Positions 36,826 to 46,028 of a stretch of 64,000 bases of DNA are shown in pieces. The stretch is from CAVRCT01 sp963719645 (GTDB lineage Bacteria > Pseudomonadota > Gammaproteobacteria > DSM-16500): contig CAVRCT010000002.1 in assembly GCA_963719645.1 (NCBI GenBank), forward strand, positions 33,698 to 97,697, read 5' to 3'. A model generated the notes under the pieces. That model had not been told where the DNA came from. It saw nothing but the letters and a program-made list of their open reading frames with translations, and did no database searches. The translations under genes were made by a program, and so were the position numbers. Positions within the stretch are counted from its first letter, which is position 1. The number at the start of each line of letters is the position of its first letter.

Positions 36826-37244
36826 ATAATACAGGTACAACTACAACAGGTAACACTGATACTAAATCTGTAGATTCATCATTTTTACAGCCACAAAAAA
36901 GTGATGAAAGAACGAAACATTTTATGGTGACATCTAGTCAAGAAAATAAAGCAAATATAACCTCATCACAAAGTTCAACACTCGTATATAAATCTCTTTC
37001 ACTCCATTGGCCTGATATGAGTAGCAGCGGACCAGCACTTGTATCAATGCCAGCAGAGACAAAAAAAAGTGTTTCATCAGATACCAAACGATTAGTAACT
37101 GTAGAAATTTCTCCTGACTTAGTTAATTCAAGAGTTACTGTTAATTTGTTTGTAAATAAACGACTGGTAGAAAATGCAGCTCCTGCTACAACCACACTAG
37201 CTGTATTAAACGAAGCATCAACTTATTGTCCCAACATTCAATGA
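36784..37244 (+). pseudogene. frame-shifted C-terminal tail of the preceding gene
   Basis: Immediately after the second motif, at GAGAAAATAGC (about 36774-36784), a shift to the minus-one frame gives an open Ser/Thr/Asn-rich tail (NSSAVPNDTQHFSTN, then TTGNTDTKSVDSSF) that runs on into the 36924-37244 open frame (TVEISPDLVNSRVTVNLFVN). Composition and openness argue that this is the original C-terminus, lost by a one-base deletion in an A run. It overlaps the end of the convergent polymerase gene by 27 bp. Confidence 0.6.
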
Positions 37245-38078
37245 TTGCTTAATTTCAAAAAAATTTTTCCAAGGGTCTTGTTTTAATTTCTTTAACCGGT
37301 TTGATAAAGTAAAAATAGTAAAAAAGGTATCATCAAAATTATCTGTCAACTCATTCCATGCGAGCGGTGTCGAAACAGGTGCTCCCTTGCGAGCTCTTGT
37401 TGAATAGGGAGCAATCGCCGTTGCACCACGTTGGTTTCGTAGATAATCCAGAAATATTTTTCCAGATCGCTTTGTTTTTGACAGTTCACTCAAAAACTCA
37501 TCTGGATAATTAGCAACTAAGTAATCTACAAATGTTTTCGCAAAATTTTTAACCTGATCCCAATTATATTCTGGTTTGATTGGTACGACAATATGCAAGC
37601 CTTTTCCGCCGGTCGTCTTTAAAAAAGATATTAGTTTGTATTTCTCTAAATATTTTTTTATTAAACGTGCTGCAGAGACAACTTTTTTCCAATTCACATT
37701 AGGCGCCGGATCGAGATCAAAGATGATCATGTCCGGAGAATCGTAATCAGCAATTAAACTGCCCCAGGGATGAATTTCGAGTACAGCTAATTGCACCAAA
37801 GCTAATAGTCCTTCGCGATCCTCTATATAAATGCAATCTATTTTTTTGCTTTTAAGCTTAACTGGAATGCTGTGAATTTCGCTTGGCATCGATTTGTTAA
37901 TATTTTTTTGATAAAAACATTGATGGTAAGTATTGGGGCAACGCAACAGTGTCAATGGACGATTGCTAATATAAGGCAAAATCCATTCATGAATACTGTC
38001 ATAATAATCAAAAAGATTTTTCTTTGTTATTTTATCTTCAGGAAATAATTGTTTGTCTGGATTGCTAAGTTTGAACAT
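37218..38078 (-). CDS. stand-alone LigD-type polymerase/primase domain
   Basis: A 286-residue protein equal to the polymerase domain of DNA ligase D: LSNPDKQLFPED, catalytic IIFDLDPAP (the two Asp), FLKTTGGKGLHIVVPI, and YLRNQRGATAIAPYSTRARKG. LigD polymerase fills ends during non-homologous end joining with Ku. Neither a ligase domain nor ku is adjacent, and upstream DNA (38079-38330) holds no ligase remnant that I can see, so it acts alone or with partners elsewhere. Confidence 0.9.
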   Translation of the reverse strand: MFKLSNPDKQLFPEDKITKKNLFDYYDSIHEWILPYISNRPLTLLRCPNTYHQCFYQKNINKSMPSEIHSIPVKLKSKKIDCIYIEDREGLLALVQLAVLEIHPWGSLIADYDSPDMIIFDLDPAPNVNWKKVVSAARLIKKYLEKYKLISFLKTTGGKGLHIVVPIKPEYNWDQVKNFAKTFVDYLVANYPDEFLSELSKTKRSGKIFLDYLRNQRGATAIAPYSTRARKGAPVSTPLAWNELTDNFDDTFFTIFTLSNRLKKLKQDPWKNFFEIKQSLNVGTIS

Positions 38079-38330
38079 TTATTCACCCTCACCAATAACG
38101 TGGTCACTGTACTCAATCGACATAATTCTGAAGAGCTAATCTAATAAATTGCTCTTTGGAATATCCTAAAATTTTAGCATATTTTGCCGCAAGTTTAGAG
38201 CGTACTAAGCAAACTCTTAGCAAGCGCCCGTGCTCGGCTAAAAAACTTCATCCTAGATACAATGCAAAGCAAAAGAATGCTCAATTTAAGGTAAAAAACA
38301 CGAACGTTTTATTAAATGACAATTTTGCCA

Positions 38331-38945
38331 TCACCGTCTTGTTAATAATGGATTATTACGCATCTCATCAGCTTGTGCTTCGATACATTCAATAAGATTT
38401 TTTATATCGTCGCTAGAGGACTTATTACCCGCTAAATTTTGATTTGGTAAAAAACCAAAAATGTGTGCAAAATTATTTTTTGGCCGAATCCGTATACCGC
38501 ATTCCATAACAATGGTATTGTAAAATACGATTTTAAACCGCAAACATCGCAAAAATTGATGTCCAATGGCGGCTGCGGGTTTTAGCTGTGAAAAAAATTG
38601 ATTTATCGTGTCTAGTTCATGTTGCACAGAAAAATTTACTGAGTACGTTTTGCAAAAATCACCATTAGGGCGCGGTTTTAATTCCTTTAAAAAAGAAATT
38701 ATTTTTGTAATAGCTATATTATTTTCTTGCTGTGTCCTTTCGCTGTTAAAAGCAATTTTTCCTTTTTTCTGTGGGCATTCACCGTCAACTGGATCAGTCA
38801 GATAGGCAGTCAATTCACTTTCCTGGCTACTGGGATTGCCTGCAGTACCCGCATTAAATTCAGCAGCTTTGCATTTAGACTCTCTTGTAGCTTGTCGGCA
38901 TTGACTCTCTTTTTCTAATATAGCTAATTCTTCAGTTGAGCAATT
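38331..38945 (-). pseudogene. C-terminal fragment of an unrecognised protein
   Basis: An open frame of about 200 codons with Cys/Lys/Glu-rich start (STEELAILEKESQCRQATR), then IISFLKELKPRPNGDF and a final IKNLIECIEAQADEMRN. Its apparent N-terminus (MVLNLAMFFAF) is only the formamidase gene read in another frame, so the real start is missing and the fragment joins the truncated formamidase at about 38940. The family is unknown. Confidence 0.45.
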
Positions 38946-39381
38946 GCGGAATAATCTTGTTGAAATGAATGCGAAGAACATCGCCAGGTTCAGCACCATT
39001 GATATAGATGGGACCTGTTAGGGTATGCGGACCACGTCCTGGAATAGCATTTTGGATTTTCACAATCTGTTCGATGGTAGCGCCTGGAACAACTGGATTA
39101 TCTGACGCTGCCATGGTTTCAATGGCAACCGTGTCGCCAGGATTAATGGTTAACACCGGTTTTAAACGGCTATCATAGACGCTCCATTGAGCCGTTGCAG
39201 GCAGAAGATACGTGGTATTTTTTGGCGAGAGGGTTTTTGCAGGAGCAATCATTTCTTTTTGATCGAGTAGTCCTGAGAGAAAGGGTAGGCAATTATCACC
39301 CTTTGCTTGCGCCGTGTTGGTTAGTGCAGCGCTCAATCCCAATAAACCTATCCATATAACCCATTTGTTTTTCCAGAACAT
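38932..39381 (-). pseudogene. truncated acetamidase/formamidase family gene
   Basis: 149 codons with a signal peptide (about residues 1-26, ending NTAQA) and then the N-terminal part of an acetamidase/formamidase: SVYDSRLKPVLTINPGDTVAIETM, GPHTLTGPIYINGAEPGDVLRIHF. Full enzymes have about 300-400 residues; here the frame ends after NKIIPQLLN where it meets foreign sequence. The exported form resembles periplasmic members of the family. Confidence 0.75.
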
Positions 39382-39563
39382 AGTCTTCCTCCTTGAAATA
39401 CTATCTGGTCTGTTAGAACCATATTACCCGGCAAACTTTTCGCGCCTAACAACCAATTAAAACCGGTTTCACCAATATGAAAATAAGAACCATTAAAAGT
39501 CGGACCTGTTAAGCCTGTTAATCCCGTAGCTAATTTTATTGTTAAATTATACACTAATTGCAT
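39382..39563 (-). other. short open stretch before the formamidase fragment
   Basis: A frame reading TGLTGPTFNGSYFHIGETG, FNWLLGAKSLPGNMVLTDQI precedes the formamidase start. The first residues come from DNA shared with the duplicated region near position 60-120. It could be the end of a lost gene; I do not recognise it. Confidence 0.2.
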
Positions 39564-39714
39564 ATGATGCTTTGTTTTTTATTTGAGGTGAATAATTCGA
39601 GCTGTTATTTTCAAATATGTCAGCACGTGAAAAAGGATCGGCGTCATCGGTCTCTCACAAACGCCCAGAAATTCTTTTTTGAACATAGAGGCAGAAAGAA
39701 ATTGGAGTATAACT

Positions 39715-39918
39715 ATGCTAGGTTGGATTGTCAGATTTTTATTTGTTTTTGCAGGATTCATTACAAGCTTTTTTGTTGCTCGCGATGCTCTTAACTTTGA
39801 TATCATTCAAATGGTTGTTGCAGTCTGTCTTTTCACTTTTGCAGTGGCGGTAGTTGCCTTTTGGCCAATATTGAAAGAGTGGATTAAAGGTATAGTAAAA
39901 AAACATAAAATTTTTTGA
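39715..39918 (+). CDS. small two-helix membrane protein, copy 2
   Basis: A 67-residue protein nearly identical to that at 203-406 (FAGFITSFFVARDALNFDI shared in full). The duplicated DNA includes about 100 bp upstream (LVYN-type antisense start region) but with a replaced segment at about 39616-39700. The ATG at 39715 is chosen by alignment with copy 1; the frame is open twelve codons further upstream. Confidence 0.6.
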   Translation: MLGWIVRFLFVFAGFITSFFVARDALNFDIIQMVVAVCLFTFAVAVVAFWPILKEWIKGIVKKHKIF

Positions 39919-40133
39919 AAATTCAATATAATTTCTGAGTCCAATAGTGTTAGTTATTTTTTCAGTGATAATTCAACTATTAGCTGTGCCTATATTGTGG
40001 TTAGTAATGAAAAGAATTATTTGAGAAAAATATTTTTAAATACTCATAATATTCAATAAGATGATGGATTTCTATATTTTCGGGATACCTCAAACGAACT
40101 GCTATAATTAATATATACGATATGAGGTGCCAT

Positions 40134-40832
40134 ATGCCTAAGAATGATATGAAAATCGCTCTTGTCAATGCCGAAAATGCGGCTGATGAAGTAGATGCAC
40201 TCATGAAAAAAGTCAATACGCAACTTAGCGCGCATAATGCGTTGCAGGATGCAAAATTCGAACCTCATTTACAAGAAAAATTACAAAATGATTTAGTCAT
40301 ACTCGGAAAGGTATTAAATAGATTAGATGATCTAAAATACGATCTAGAAAATGCTAAGCGCACTTCTGAGCGCACCAAAGATGTCTCGCATATCGAAGAA
40401 GCCGTATCCGCTATTGAAGGTTATAAAGAGAATCAAGTTCCACCTGTCATTGCTTCTTCTAAAGAGATATTGCTTGAGGCAAATGAAAAAAAACCTCATA
40501 CTGAATTAGAATTAGCAGCGCAAATAAGAAAGATAAGACTAGAAGCTCGATTAGCAGAACCGGAAAGAGAAACGCCTACAACAGCACAAACACTTAATAG
40601 TACGCAAGATGAAAGTAGACAAATGTTAGCTGAAAAAATGGGACTTTCAGCTTGCCTTGCAGCAGCCAAAAAAGGTGCGCAAGCACCCAAGTTACCTATT
40701 ATTAATGCAGGAACTAATCATAATGCTTTAGCGTCAAGTCTTGCTACTCAAGCAGCTGCTATCGTTCAGAGTCGTGAAATGAAAACCACTCAAGATAAGA
40801 CATCAACACCATCATTACGACTAAAATCATAA
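40134..40832 (+). CDS. hypothetical helical protein, possible effector
   Basis: About 232 residues; the start at 40134 follows GAGGTG. The protein is soluble, highly helical and rich in Ala, Glu and Lys, with coiled-coil-like stretches (DEVDALMKKVNTQLSAHNAL, LVILGKVLNRLDDLKYDLEN). I recognise no domain. It is 18 bp upstream of the next gene, so both are probably co-transcribed. Confidence 0.6.
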   Translation: MPKNDMKIALVNAENAADEVDALMKKVNTQLSAHNALQDAKFEPHLQEKLQNDLVILGKVLNRLDDLKYDLENAKRTSERTKDVSHIEEAVSAIEGYKENQVPPVIASSKEILLEANEKKPHTELELAAQIRKIRLEARLAEPERETPTTAQTLNSTQDESRQMLAEKMGLSACLAAAKKGAQAPKLPIINAGTNHNALASSLATQAAAIVQSREMKTTQDKTSTPSLRLKS

Positions 40833-40850
40833 CTAAAATGGAGTAAACAC

Positions 40851-41870
40851 ATGTTTGAGCGAGAAATCGGCAAATTAACTGATGAAGATAAAGCTGTATG
40901 CACAGAACTTGAAACATGCATTTCTCAAAAATCAGGCACGATGGATACCGTTGTTACTGAGTTGCTTTGTACATTCGATGAATCCAGATTATATGCACTT
41001 TCACAAAATAGCACGCTGATTCAGGATTTTTGCGAACGTAAAGATTTTAATGAAGAATTAGCAAAAAATATGCCTGCAGAATATCCCATTCCTAAAATAA
41101 CGTTTCAATCAATTGATGGAAAAACAGTTGTTACCCCATTTCATCAGTTAATGGGATATTATCTGACAACCGAATCCATTCGATTAGCGGAAGCTAAATC
41201 TCCAGTTTCAGATGCAATATTAGATAAAGCATGCAAAGAAGGTTCTTATCATGCGCTCAACACGCGTCTCGAAAGAAGCATCGAAAAAATGACAGCAGCA
41301 CTAGACGCGGGTGATAAAAAATTAGATACAACAAAAATAGAAACATTGCTCGATGTTATTAAAATTGATGCGGCTAATATCAGCAACCTGTACCGCTCAC
41401 TAGGATATTTTCAAGCAGCATGGGCATTGTTAAAAGCTGCAAATATCTATATTGCTGTGCCAGGTGTTAAAATTGAACTTGAGCTATATCATAATTCAAT
41501 AACAACTGTCAGCCGCGCAGCGAGAGCGGATAATCCAATCAAAAAACCAAAATCAGCTGAAATAATCGAAGACACGTTAGAAACAGCCATGAAATATTTT
41601 TATTTATCTTATTTCTCATCGAGCTCGTCCTTATCAGGGATGCTAAATAAAGCAATTAATGCTGGAAAAAATCTCTTGGCAGATTTATCAAGCCATTTTT
41701 ACGATTGGGATAGTGGTAAAAAATTCCTATCTGACAAATTGCCTAAGATTTTTGATATACGCTCACCTTCTTTATTTGCAAAAGCACAAGCCGCCTCAGA
41801 GCATGAAGCGAAAAGTTTTACGCTAGAATATCCTGATGCCATTAAAAAACCCGGGACAGGCAAGCCTTGA
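40851..41870 (+). CDS. hypothetical protein, possibly a Legionella-type DUF family
   Basis: A 339-residue soluble protein with no signal peptide. FEREIGKLTDEDKAVCTELE, LLCTFDESRLYALSQNSTLI and FHQLMGYYLTTESIRLAEA look like an uncharacterised family I associate with Legionella (possibly DUF5630), but I am not sure. Together with the preceding gene it may form a two-gene unit of host-interaction proteins. GGAG precedes the start. Confidence 0.6.
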   Translation: MFEREIGKLTDEDKAVCTELETCISQKSGTMDTVVTELLCTFDESRLYALSQNSTLIQDFCERKDFNEELAKNMPAEYPIPKITFQSIDGKTVVTPFHQLMGYYLTTESIRLAEAKSPVSDAILDKACKEGSYHALNTRLERSIEKMTAALDAGDKKLDTTKIETLLDVIKIDAANISNLYRSLGYFQAAWALLKAANIYIAVPGVKIELELYHNSITTVSRAARADNPIKKPKSAEIIEDTLETAMKYFYLSYFSSSSSLSGMLNKAINAGKNLLADLSSHFYDWDSGKKFLSDKLPKIFDIRSPSLFAKAQAASEHEAKSFTLEYPDAIKKPGTGKP

Positions 41871-41920
41871 TTTAATCGCTAAAAAGATTGCAGTCGTAAC
41901 TTTTATAAAATTCATTTTTT

Positions 41921-41932
41921 ATGTTATAACAT
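41921..41932. promoter_or_regulatory. 12-bp palindrome ahead of catalase
   Basis: ATGTTATAACAT is a perfect palindrome 50 bp before the catalase start, in the AT-rich gap where the promoter should be. It could bind a peroxide or iron regulator; this is speculative. Confidence 0.25.
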
Positions 41933-41981
41933 ACTCAGCTACAATAGAAATCATGGAAAAATTATTAAGGAGATTTTTTAA

Positions 41982-43436
41982 ATGGGAAATAAGAATGACA
42001 AATTCACAACGACCGATTCTGGTATACCTGTACCCAGTGATGAATACTCTTTAACGATTGGCCCGAATGGCCCTCTCCTTTTACATGATCACTACCTCAT
42101 CGAGCAGATGGCTAATTTTAATCGAGAAAGAATTCCGGAGCGTCAACCCCACGCAAAAGGCGGTGGCGCATTTGGTCATTTTGAAGTGACAGAAGATGTA
42201 AACAAATATACAAAAGCCGCCGTGTTCCAACCGGGAACAAAAACAGATGTAGTTGTTCGTTTTTCAACGGTTGCGGGTGAACGCGGAAGTCCTGATACTT
42301 GGCGAGATCCTCGCGGATTCGCTGTGAAATTCTATACCAGCGAGGGTAATTTCGATTTAGTTGGAAACAATACCCCCGTTTTCTTTGTGCGTGATCCAAT
42401 GAAATTTCAGCATTTTATCCGCTCTCAGAAACGACGCGCCAATAACAACTTGCGTGACCATGATATGCAATGGGATTTCTGGACTCTCTCGCCGGAATCG
42501 GCGCACCAAGTGACGGTGTTAATGGGTGATCGCGGCATTCCAAAAACGTGGCGCAACATGAACGGTTACTCAAGCCATACTTACATGTGGGTGAATGCTC
42601 ACGGTGAAAAATTTTGGGTGAAATATCATTTCCAAACAAACCAAGGAATCGAATTTCTCACTCAGCAAGAGGCTGATCATCTTGCGGGTACAGATGGAGA
42701 TTATCACACGCGTGATTTATACGAAGCGATTCAGCGTAACGATTATCCGAGCTGGACGCTATACATGCAGATTATGCCGTTTAAGGAAGCTGAGACATAT
42801 CGTTTTAATCCATTTGATCTCACCAAGGTTTGGCCGCATGCAGACTACCCTCTTATCAAAGTTGGCAAATTGACTTTGAATCGCAATCCAACAGATTATC
42901 ATACGGAAATCGAGCAGGCGGCATTCGAGCCCAACAATATGGTACCTGGAACGGGAGTCAGTCCCGATAAAATGCTGCTTGCCAGAGTGTTTTCTTATGC
43001 CGATGCGCATCGAGCGAGATTGGGTGTGAATTACAAACAAATACCTGTCAACAAACCAAAATGTCCTATTCACAGCTATAGCAAGGATGGTGCTATGCGT
43101 GTTGAAAATGTCTCAGATCCTGTTTATGCACCTAATTCAAAAGGAGGCCCGAGCGCCGATAGTTCGAGAAACCCTGAAGTGGCGACATGGGAAGCGGATG
43201 GAAATTTCGTACGTGAAGCCTATACACTGCGCAAGGATGATAATGACTTCGTCCAAGCGAACACACTTGTATGCAAGGTAATGAATGATGCAGCTCGTGA
43301 CAGACTCGTTAACAATGTAGTCGGCCACTTGAAAGACGGCGTCTCTGAGCCGGTACTAAAAAGAGCGTTTGACTATTGGAAAAATATCGACAAACAAATC
43401 GGTGAACGCATTGAAAAAGGTGTCAAAGGAGACTAA
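41982..43436 (+). CDS. katA: monofunctional heme catalase
   Basis: A 484-residue small-subunit catalase that splits hydrogen peroxide. The active-site His is H57 (ERQPHAKGGGAFG), the Asn N130 (LVGNNTPVFF), and the heme-ligand Tyr Y339 (RVFSYADAHRARLG). The length and the lack of a C-terminal flavodoxin-like domain fit clade 3 enzymes. There is a strong ribosome binding site (AAGGAG). Base composition is richer in G and C than the flanking unknown genes. Palindromic elements follow the stop. Confidence 0.96.
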   Translation: MGNKNDKFTTTDSGIPVPSDEYSLTIGPNGPLLLHDHYLIEQMANFNRERIPERQPHAKGGGAFGHFEVTEDVNKYTKAAVFQPGTKTDVVVRFSTVAGERGSPDTWRDPRGFAVKFYTSEGNFDLVGNNTPVFFVRDPMKFQHFIRSQKRRANNNLRDHDMQWDFWTLSPESAHQVTVLMGDRGIPKTWRNMNGYSSHTYMWVNAHGEKFWVKYHFQTNQGIEFLTQQEADHLAGTDGDYHTRDLYEAIQRNDYPSWTLYMQIMPFKEAETYRFNPFDLTKVWPHADYPLIKVGKLTLNRNPTDYHTEIEQAAFEPNNMVPGTGVSPDKMLLARVFSYADAHRARLGVNYKQIPVNKPKCPIHSYSKDGAMRVENVSDPVYAPNSKGGPSADSSRNPEVATWEADGNFVREAYTLRKDDNDFVQANTLVCKVMNDAARDRLVNNVVGHLKDGVSEPVLKRAFDYWKNIDKQIGERIEKGVKGD

Positions 43437-43445
43437 ACACCTAGT

Positions 43446-43599
43446 CCTGAAGGATCCCCACAAATCTAGGTAATAACATTGTTCTGAAAAATCTTACAAC
43501 TGCTTAGAACGCCTTGCCCCTGCGGGGAAGGCGTTCTAAGCAGTTGTAATTTTTCAGAGCAGAATGATAAGTCGTTATAATTTGTGGGGATCCGTCAGG
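43446..43599. mobile_element. palindromic element related to the 54.35-kb insertion
   Basis: Ends CCTGAAGGATCCCCAC and its near complement GTGGGGATCCGTCAGG, with inner CTGAAAAAT/ATTTTTCAG, share the CTGACGGATC and CTGAAAAAT blocks with the element at 54351-54612. The centre is a strong hairpin (ACAACTGCTTAGAACGCC paired with GGCGTTCTAAGCAGTTGT) that could end katA transcription. No target duplication was seen. Confidence 0.65.
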
Positions 43600-43630
43600 G
43601 CCATATCGTTACCCACAAGTCTAAAAAGCC

Positions 43631-43870
43631 CTACGGCTCCAGCTTAAAAGTAGGCTGTCGTCCCGGAATTTAGTAGCTCTTAACGAGCGCTTTTGCTCGT
43701 TTAGAGCTACTTAATTCCTTGATCCATTTTCAATTTACCGCCTTCTTGCTTTTTAACTTGCGTGCTTTAAGCAAAATGGATCCCGGACATTAACTGGCGC
43801 TAAATTCGCAAAAAGCGCTCATTAAGCGCCAGTAAATTCCGGGATGACAGTTTTTAAGCTAGCGCCATTG
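43631..43870. mobile_element. palindromic element (AATGGCACTAGCTT family), degraded copy
   Basis: About 240 bp with inverted ends containing CTGTCGTCCCGGAATTTA and TAAATTCCGGGATGACAG, and internal hairpins around GTAGCTCTTAACGAGC and TGGCGCTAA-TTAGCGCCA-like arms. It is highly similar to 44861-45097. Left end has several substitutions and no target duplication is visible. It lies just left of a kinase pseudogene. Confidence 0.75.
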
Positions 43871-43893
43871 GGGTCAGACTCCTTTTTCTTTTT

Positions 43894-44783
43894 TTATAAA
43901 ATACCATATAAAATTTTTGCGATTTCTATTGTGTGATGATTAGGCTTACCAACGTCTTCAACATCCCATGCCGCTGATCGTAATGCTAAACAACAAGCCC
44001 AGCGTTTAATGCATGCTAAATAAAAAGGCAACATTTCAGCGAGAATATTCAAACGAGTTTTAATGATATTTTGCATCGTGTGGTATTTAGGGAAATCATC
44101 CAATGGATTAAAAATCATGGGCCCTACTTCAGCGCATGGATGTCCTATGTACCCATGGGGGTCGATAACACTCCAAGAAATACCATTTTGTAAAATGTTA
44201 TCATGATGTAAGTCGCCATGCAGGATAATGTCATTGGAACGATCGGCACAAAGCTCATTGAAAATGGATTTCACATTATCAATAATATTTTTATCAATGT
44301 GTCCATATAAAAATTCAAACGCAGTAATCTGTTCTGAAATATGTTGATAGTTTTTTTTATGTAAAGTGTCCGCTGATTGCAAATCCAAGATAACTTGTGC
44401 AATGATTCGTGTTGCTTTTTCATCCCCCTCTGGATTGACAAGATGCTTTAAAGAAATTCCTGGTTCTAATTTTTCCATTAAATAAGCATTATTTTCCTGA
44501 TCTTTATGAAAAATAATTGGAACACATTTTTTGTGTGCATTTAACCATTCCGCTTCTTCCATGAGTCGCGCTAAAGGAGGAGCTGTTTTTAGGATAGCTA
44601 ACTTTGATTGAACTTAACCACTGCAACAAAATGATATGAAAGATTCTGTACGGGTCGGATAACTTGAAAATCCCATTGCACTGATAATTTATCGAGGTGC
44701 TCTGAAAAATTGCTCAGCCATACGTCTCCTTCTTGTCCATAAGCGGCTTGTATATTTTTAATAAAAGCGGAAGTTAATTTCAT
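43894..44783 (-). pseudogene. streptomycin 6-kinase-like (APH(6)) gene with a frameshift
   Basis: The N-terminal part (44783 to 44598: FSEHLDKLSVQWDFQVIRPV) stops after VVKFNQS; reading continues one frame over as KLAILKTAPPLARLMEEAEW and then 43894-44562 with the catalytic HGDLHHDNIL (HxDxxxxN) and metal-binding VIDPHGYIGHP. The family phosphorylates streptomycin-type aminoglycosides. A single indel near 44600 disrupts it. It is bracketed by two copies of one palindromic element. Confidence 0.78.
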
Positions 44784-44860
44784 TTGATTCCTACAATATA
44801 TTATTTAACTTCATTTAGTTTATATTAATTTAATTTTTTTATACAAATCCCCCTTGTTCT

Positions 44861-45097
44861 CAATGGCACTAGCTTAAGAACTGTCGTCCCGGAATTTAGT
44901 AGCTCTTAACGAGCGCCTTTTGCTCGTTTAGAGCTACTTAATGTCCGGGATCCATCTTCAATTTATCGCCCTCTTGCTTTTAACTTATATGCTTTAAGCA
45001 AAATGGATCCCGGACATTAACTGGCGCTAAATTCGCAAAAAGCGCTCATTAAGCGCCAGTAAATTCCGGGACGACAGTTCTTAAGCTAGTGCCATTG
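44861..45097. mobile_element. palindromic element (AATGGCACTAGCTT family) with 11-bp target repeat
   Basis: 237 bp with perfect terminal inverted repeats starting CAATGGCACTAGCTTAAG and running into CTGTCGTCCCGGAATTTA (over 35 bp). Flanks are CCCCTTGTTCT at 44850-44860 and again at 45098-45108, an 11-bp direct repeat consistent with target duplication. It has no coding capacity, so it would be moved by a transposase elsewhere. Confidence 0.85.
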
Positions 45098-45137
45098 CCC
45101 CTTGTTCTCCCTTTTTCAAAGGCGTTGTTGCGTAATT

Positions 45138-45202
45138 CACGGTATCAGCTTAGTGTCGTGCCAGCTAAAAGCACGCTGGCACGACACTAAGCTGATACCG
45201 TG
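45138..45202. repeat. 28-bp perfect inverted repeat
   Basis: Arms 45138-45165 and 45175-45202 (CACGGTATCAGCTTAGTG at the outer end) pair perfectly around a 9-base loop, with weaker symmetry continuing outward (GTTGCGTAA, TAACGCAC). It looks like a third family of small palindromic elements. The remaining part of 44784-45363 has no gene. Confidence 0.75.
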
Positions 45203-45363
45203 TAAGTCTCGGTAATAACGCACAATTTACAACTTTTTGATTTTACTACGAGGTGTCAATGATTCTGTCATATTTAATAATTCAGGATACTTTAAATGCT
45301 ATAATATAATGTAATCAGAATATGTTTCTCCATCAATAAAAATAGTTAAACGAGGAGAAGGCG

Positions 45364-46014
45364 ATGAAACAGATTCTTATCTTGTGCGCGTTAGTCGTCG
45401 TCATAATTTTCAATGTGTCTGCGCATGCGTATGCAGTAATAGGTTTTGGTGGTTACAATCCGTATTACACTCCGTACTATCTTCCACCTCCAAATGATGG
45501 CTACTATGGGAATCCATATTATGCACCGACACCCTATGGTTACTATTCTCCATACTATTCCTATAATCCTGTTGATTCACTCATCGGTGGACTTATTACG
45601 GGTTTAGCAATCAGTTCATTTTGGGGATGGGGAAATTATGGTAATTATTGGAATAACGGGAACTGGAACAACAACTGGCACAATAATGGCTGGAATAATA
45701 ACAATTGGCATAATAACAATAACTGGAATAACAACAATAATAATTGGAATCATAATGCAGGTTACAATTCAGTGAGTGCTACACATCCAAATACAGTGAA
45801 TCATCCCAATGCAAATACAGCGGCACATACTGCAACAAATAATTATCATAATAATAATCAAACTCACTCAGCAGAAACGCATTCCGCAGTAAATAATTCA
45901 CATAATATTAATCATAATCACCCAGAAGCAAGGCATAACTATCACAATGAAGCATTTCATGAGAACAGAAATTTTCGTCGAGGAGGACATCGCGGCGGCG
46001 GTTTTCGAAGATAA
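45364..46014 (+). CDS. secreted Asn/Trp/His-rich low-complexity protein
   Basis: A 216-residue protein with a signal peptide (about 1-24, ending SAHAYA), a Tyr/Pro/Gly-rich part (NPYYTPYYLPPPNDGYYG), a short hydrophobic segment (SLIGGLITGLAISSFWGW), then a long run of WNNNN/WHNN repeats, a His/Asn-rich part and a basic Arg/Gly tail. A strong ribosome binding site (GAGGAG) is present. Its function is unknown; extracellular or envelope location is likely, and metal binding by the His-rich part is possible. Confidence 0.7.
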   Translation: MKQILILCALVVVIIFNVSAHAYAVIGFGGYNPYYTPYYLPPPNDGYYGNPYYAPTPYGYYSPYYSYNPVDSLIGGLITGLAISSFWGWGNYGNYWNNGNWNNNWHNNGWNNNNWHNNNNWNNNNNNWNHNAGYNSVSATHPNTVNHPNANTAAHTATNNYHNNNQTHSAETHSAVNNSHNINHNHPEARHNYHNEAFHENRNFRRGGHRGGGFRR

Positions 46015-46028
46015 CAAAAACACAAATT

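Noticed and set aside
42118..43328. Antisense open frames in the catalase gene
   Set aside because: They lie fully within a confidently identified gene and lack any supporting motif.
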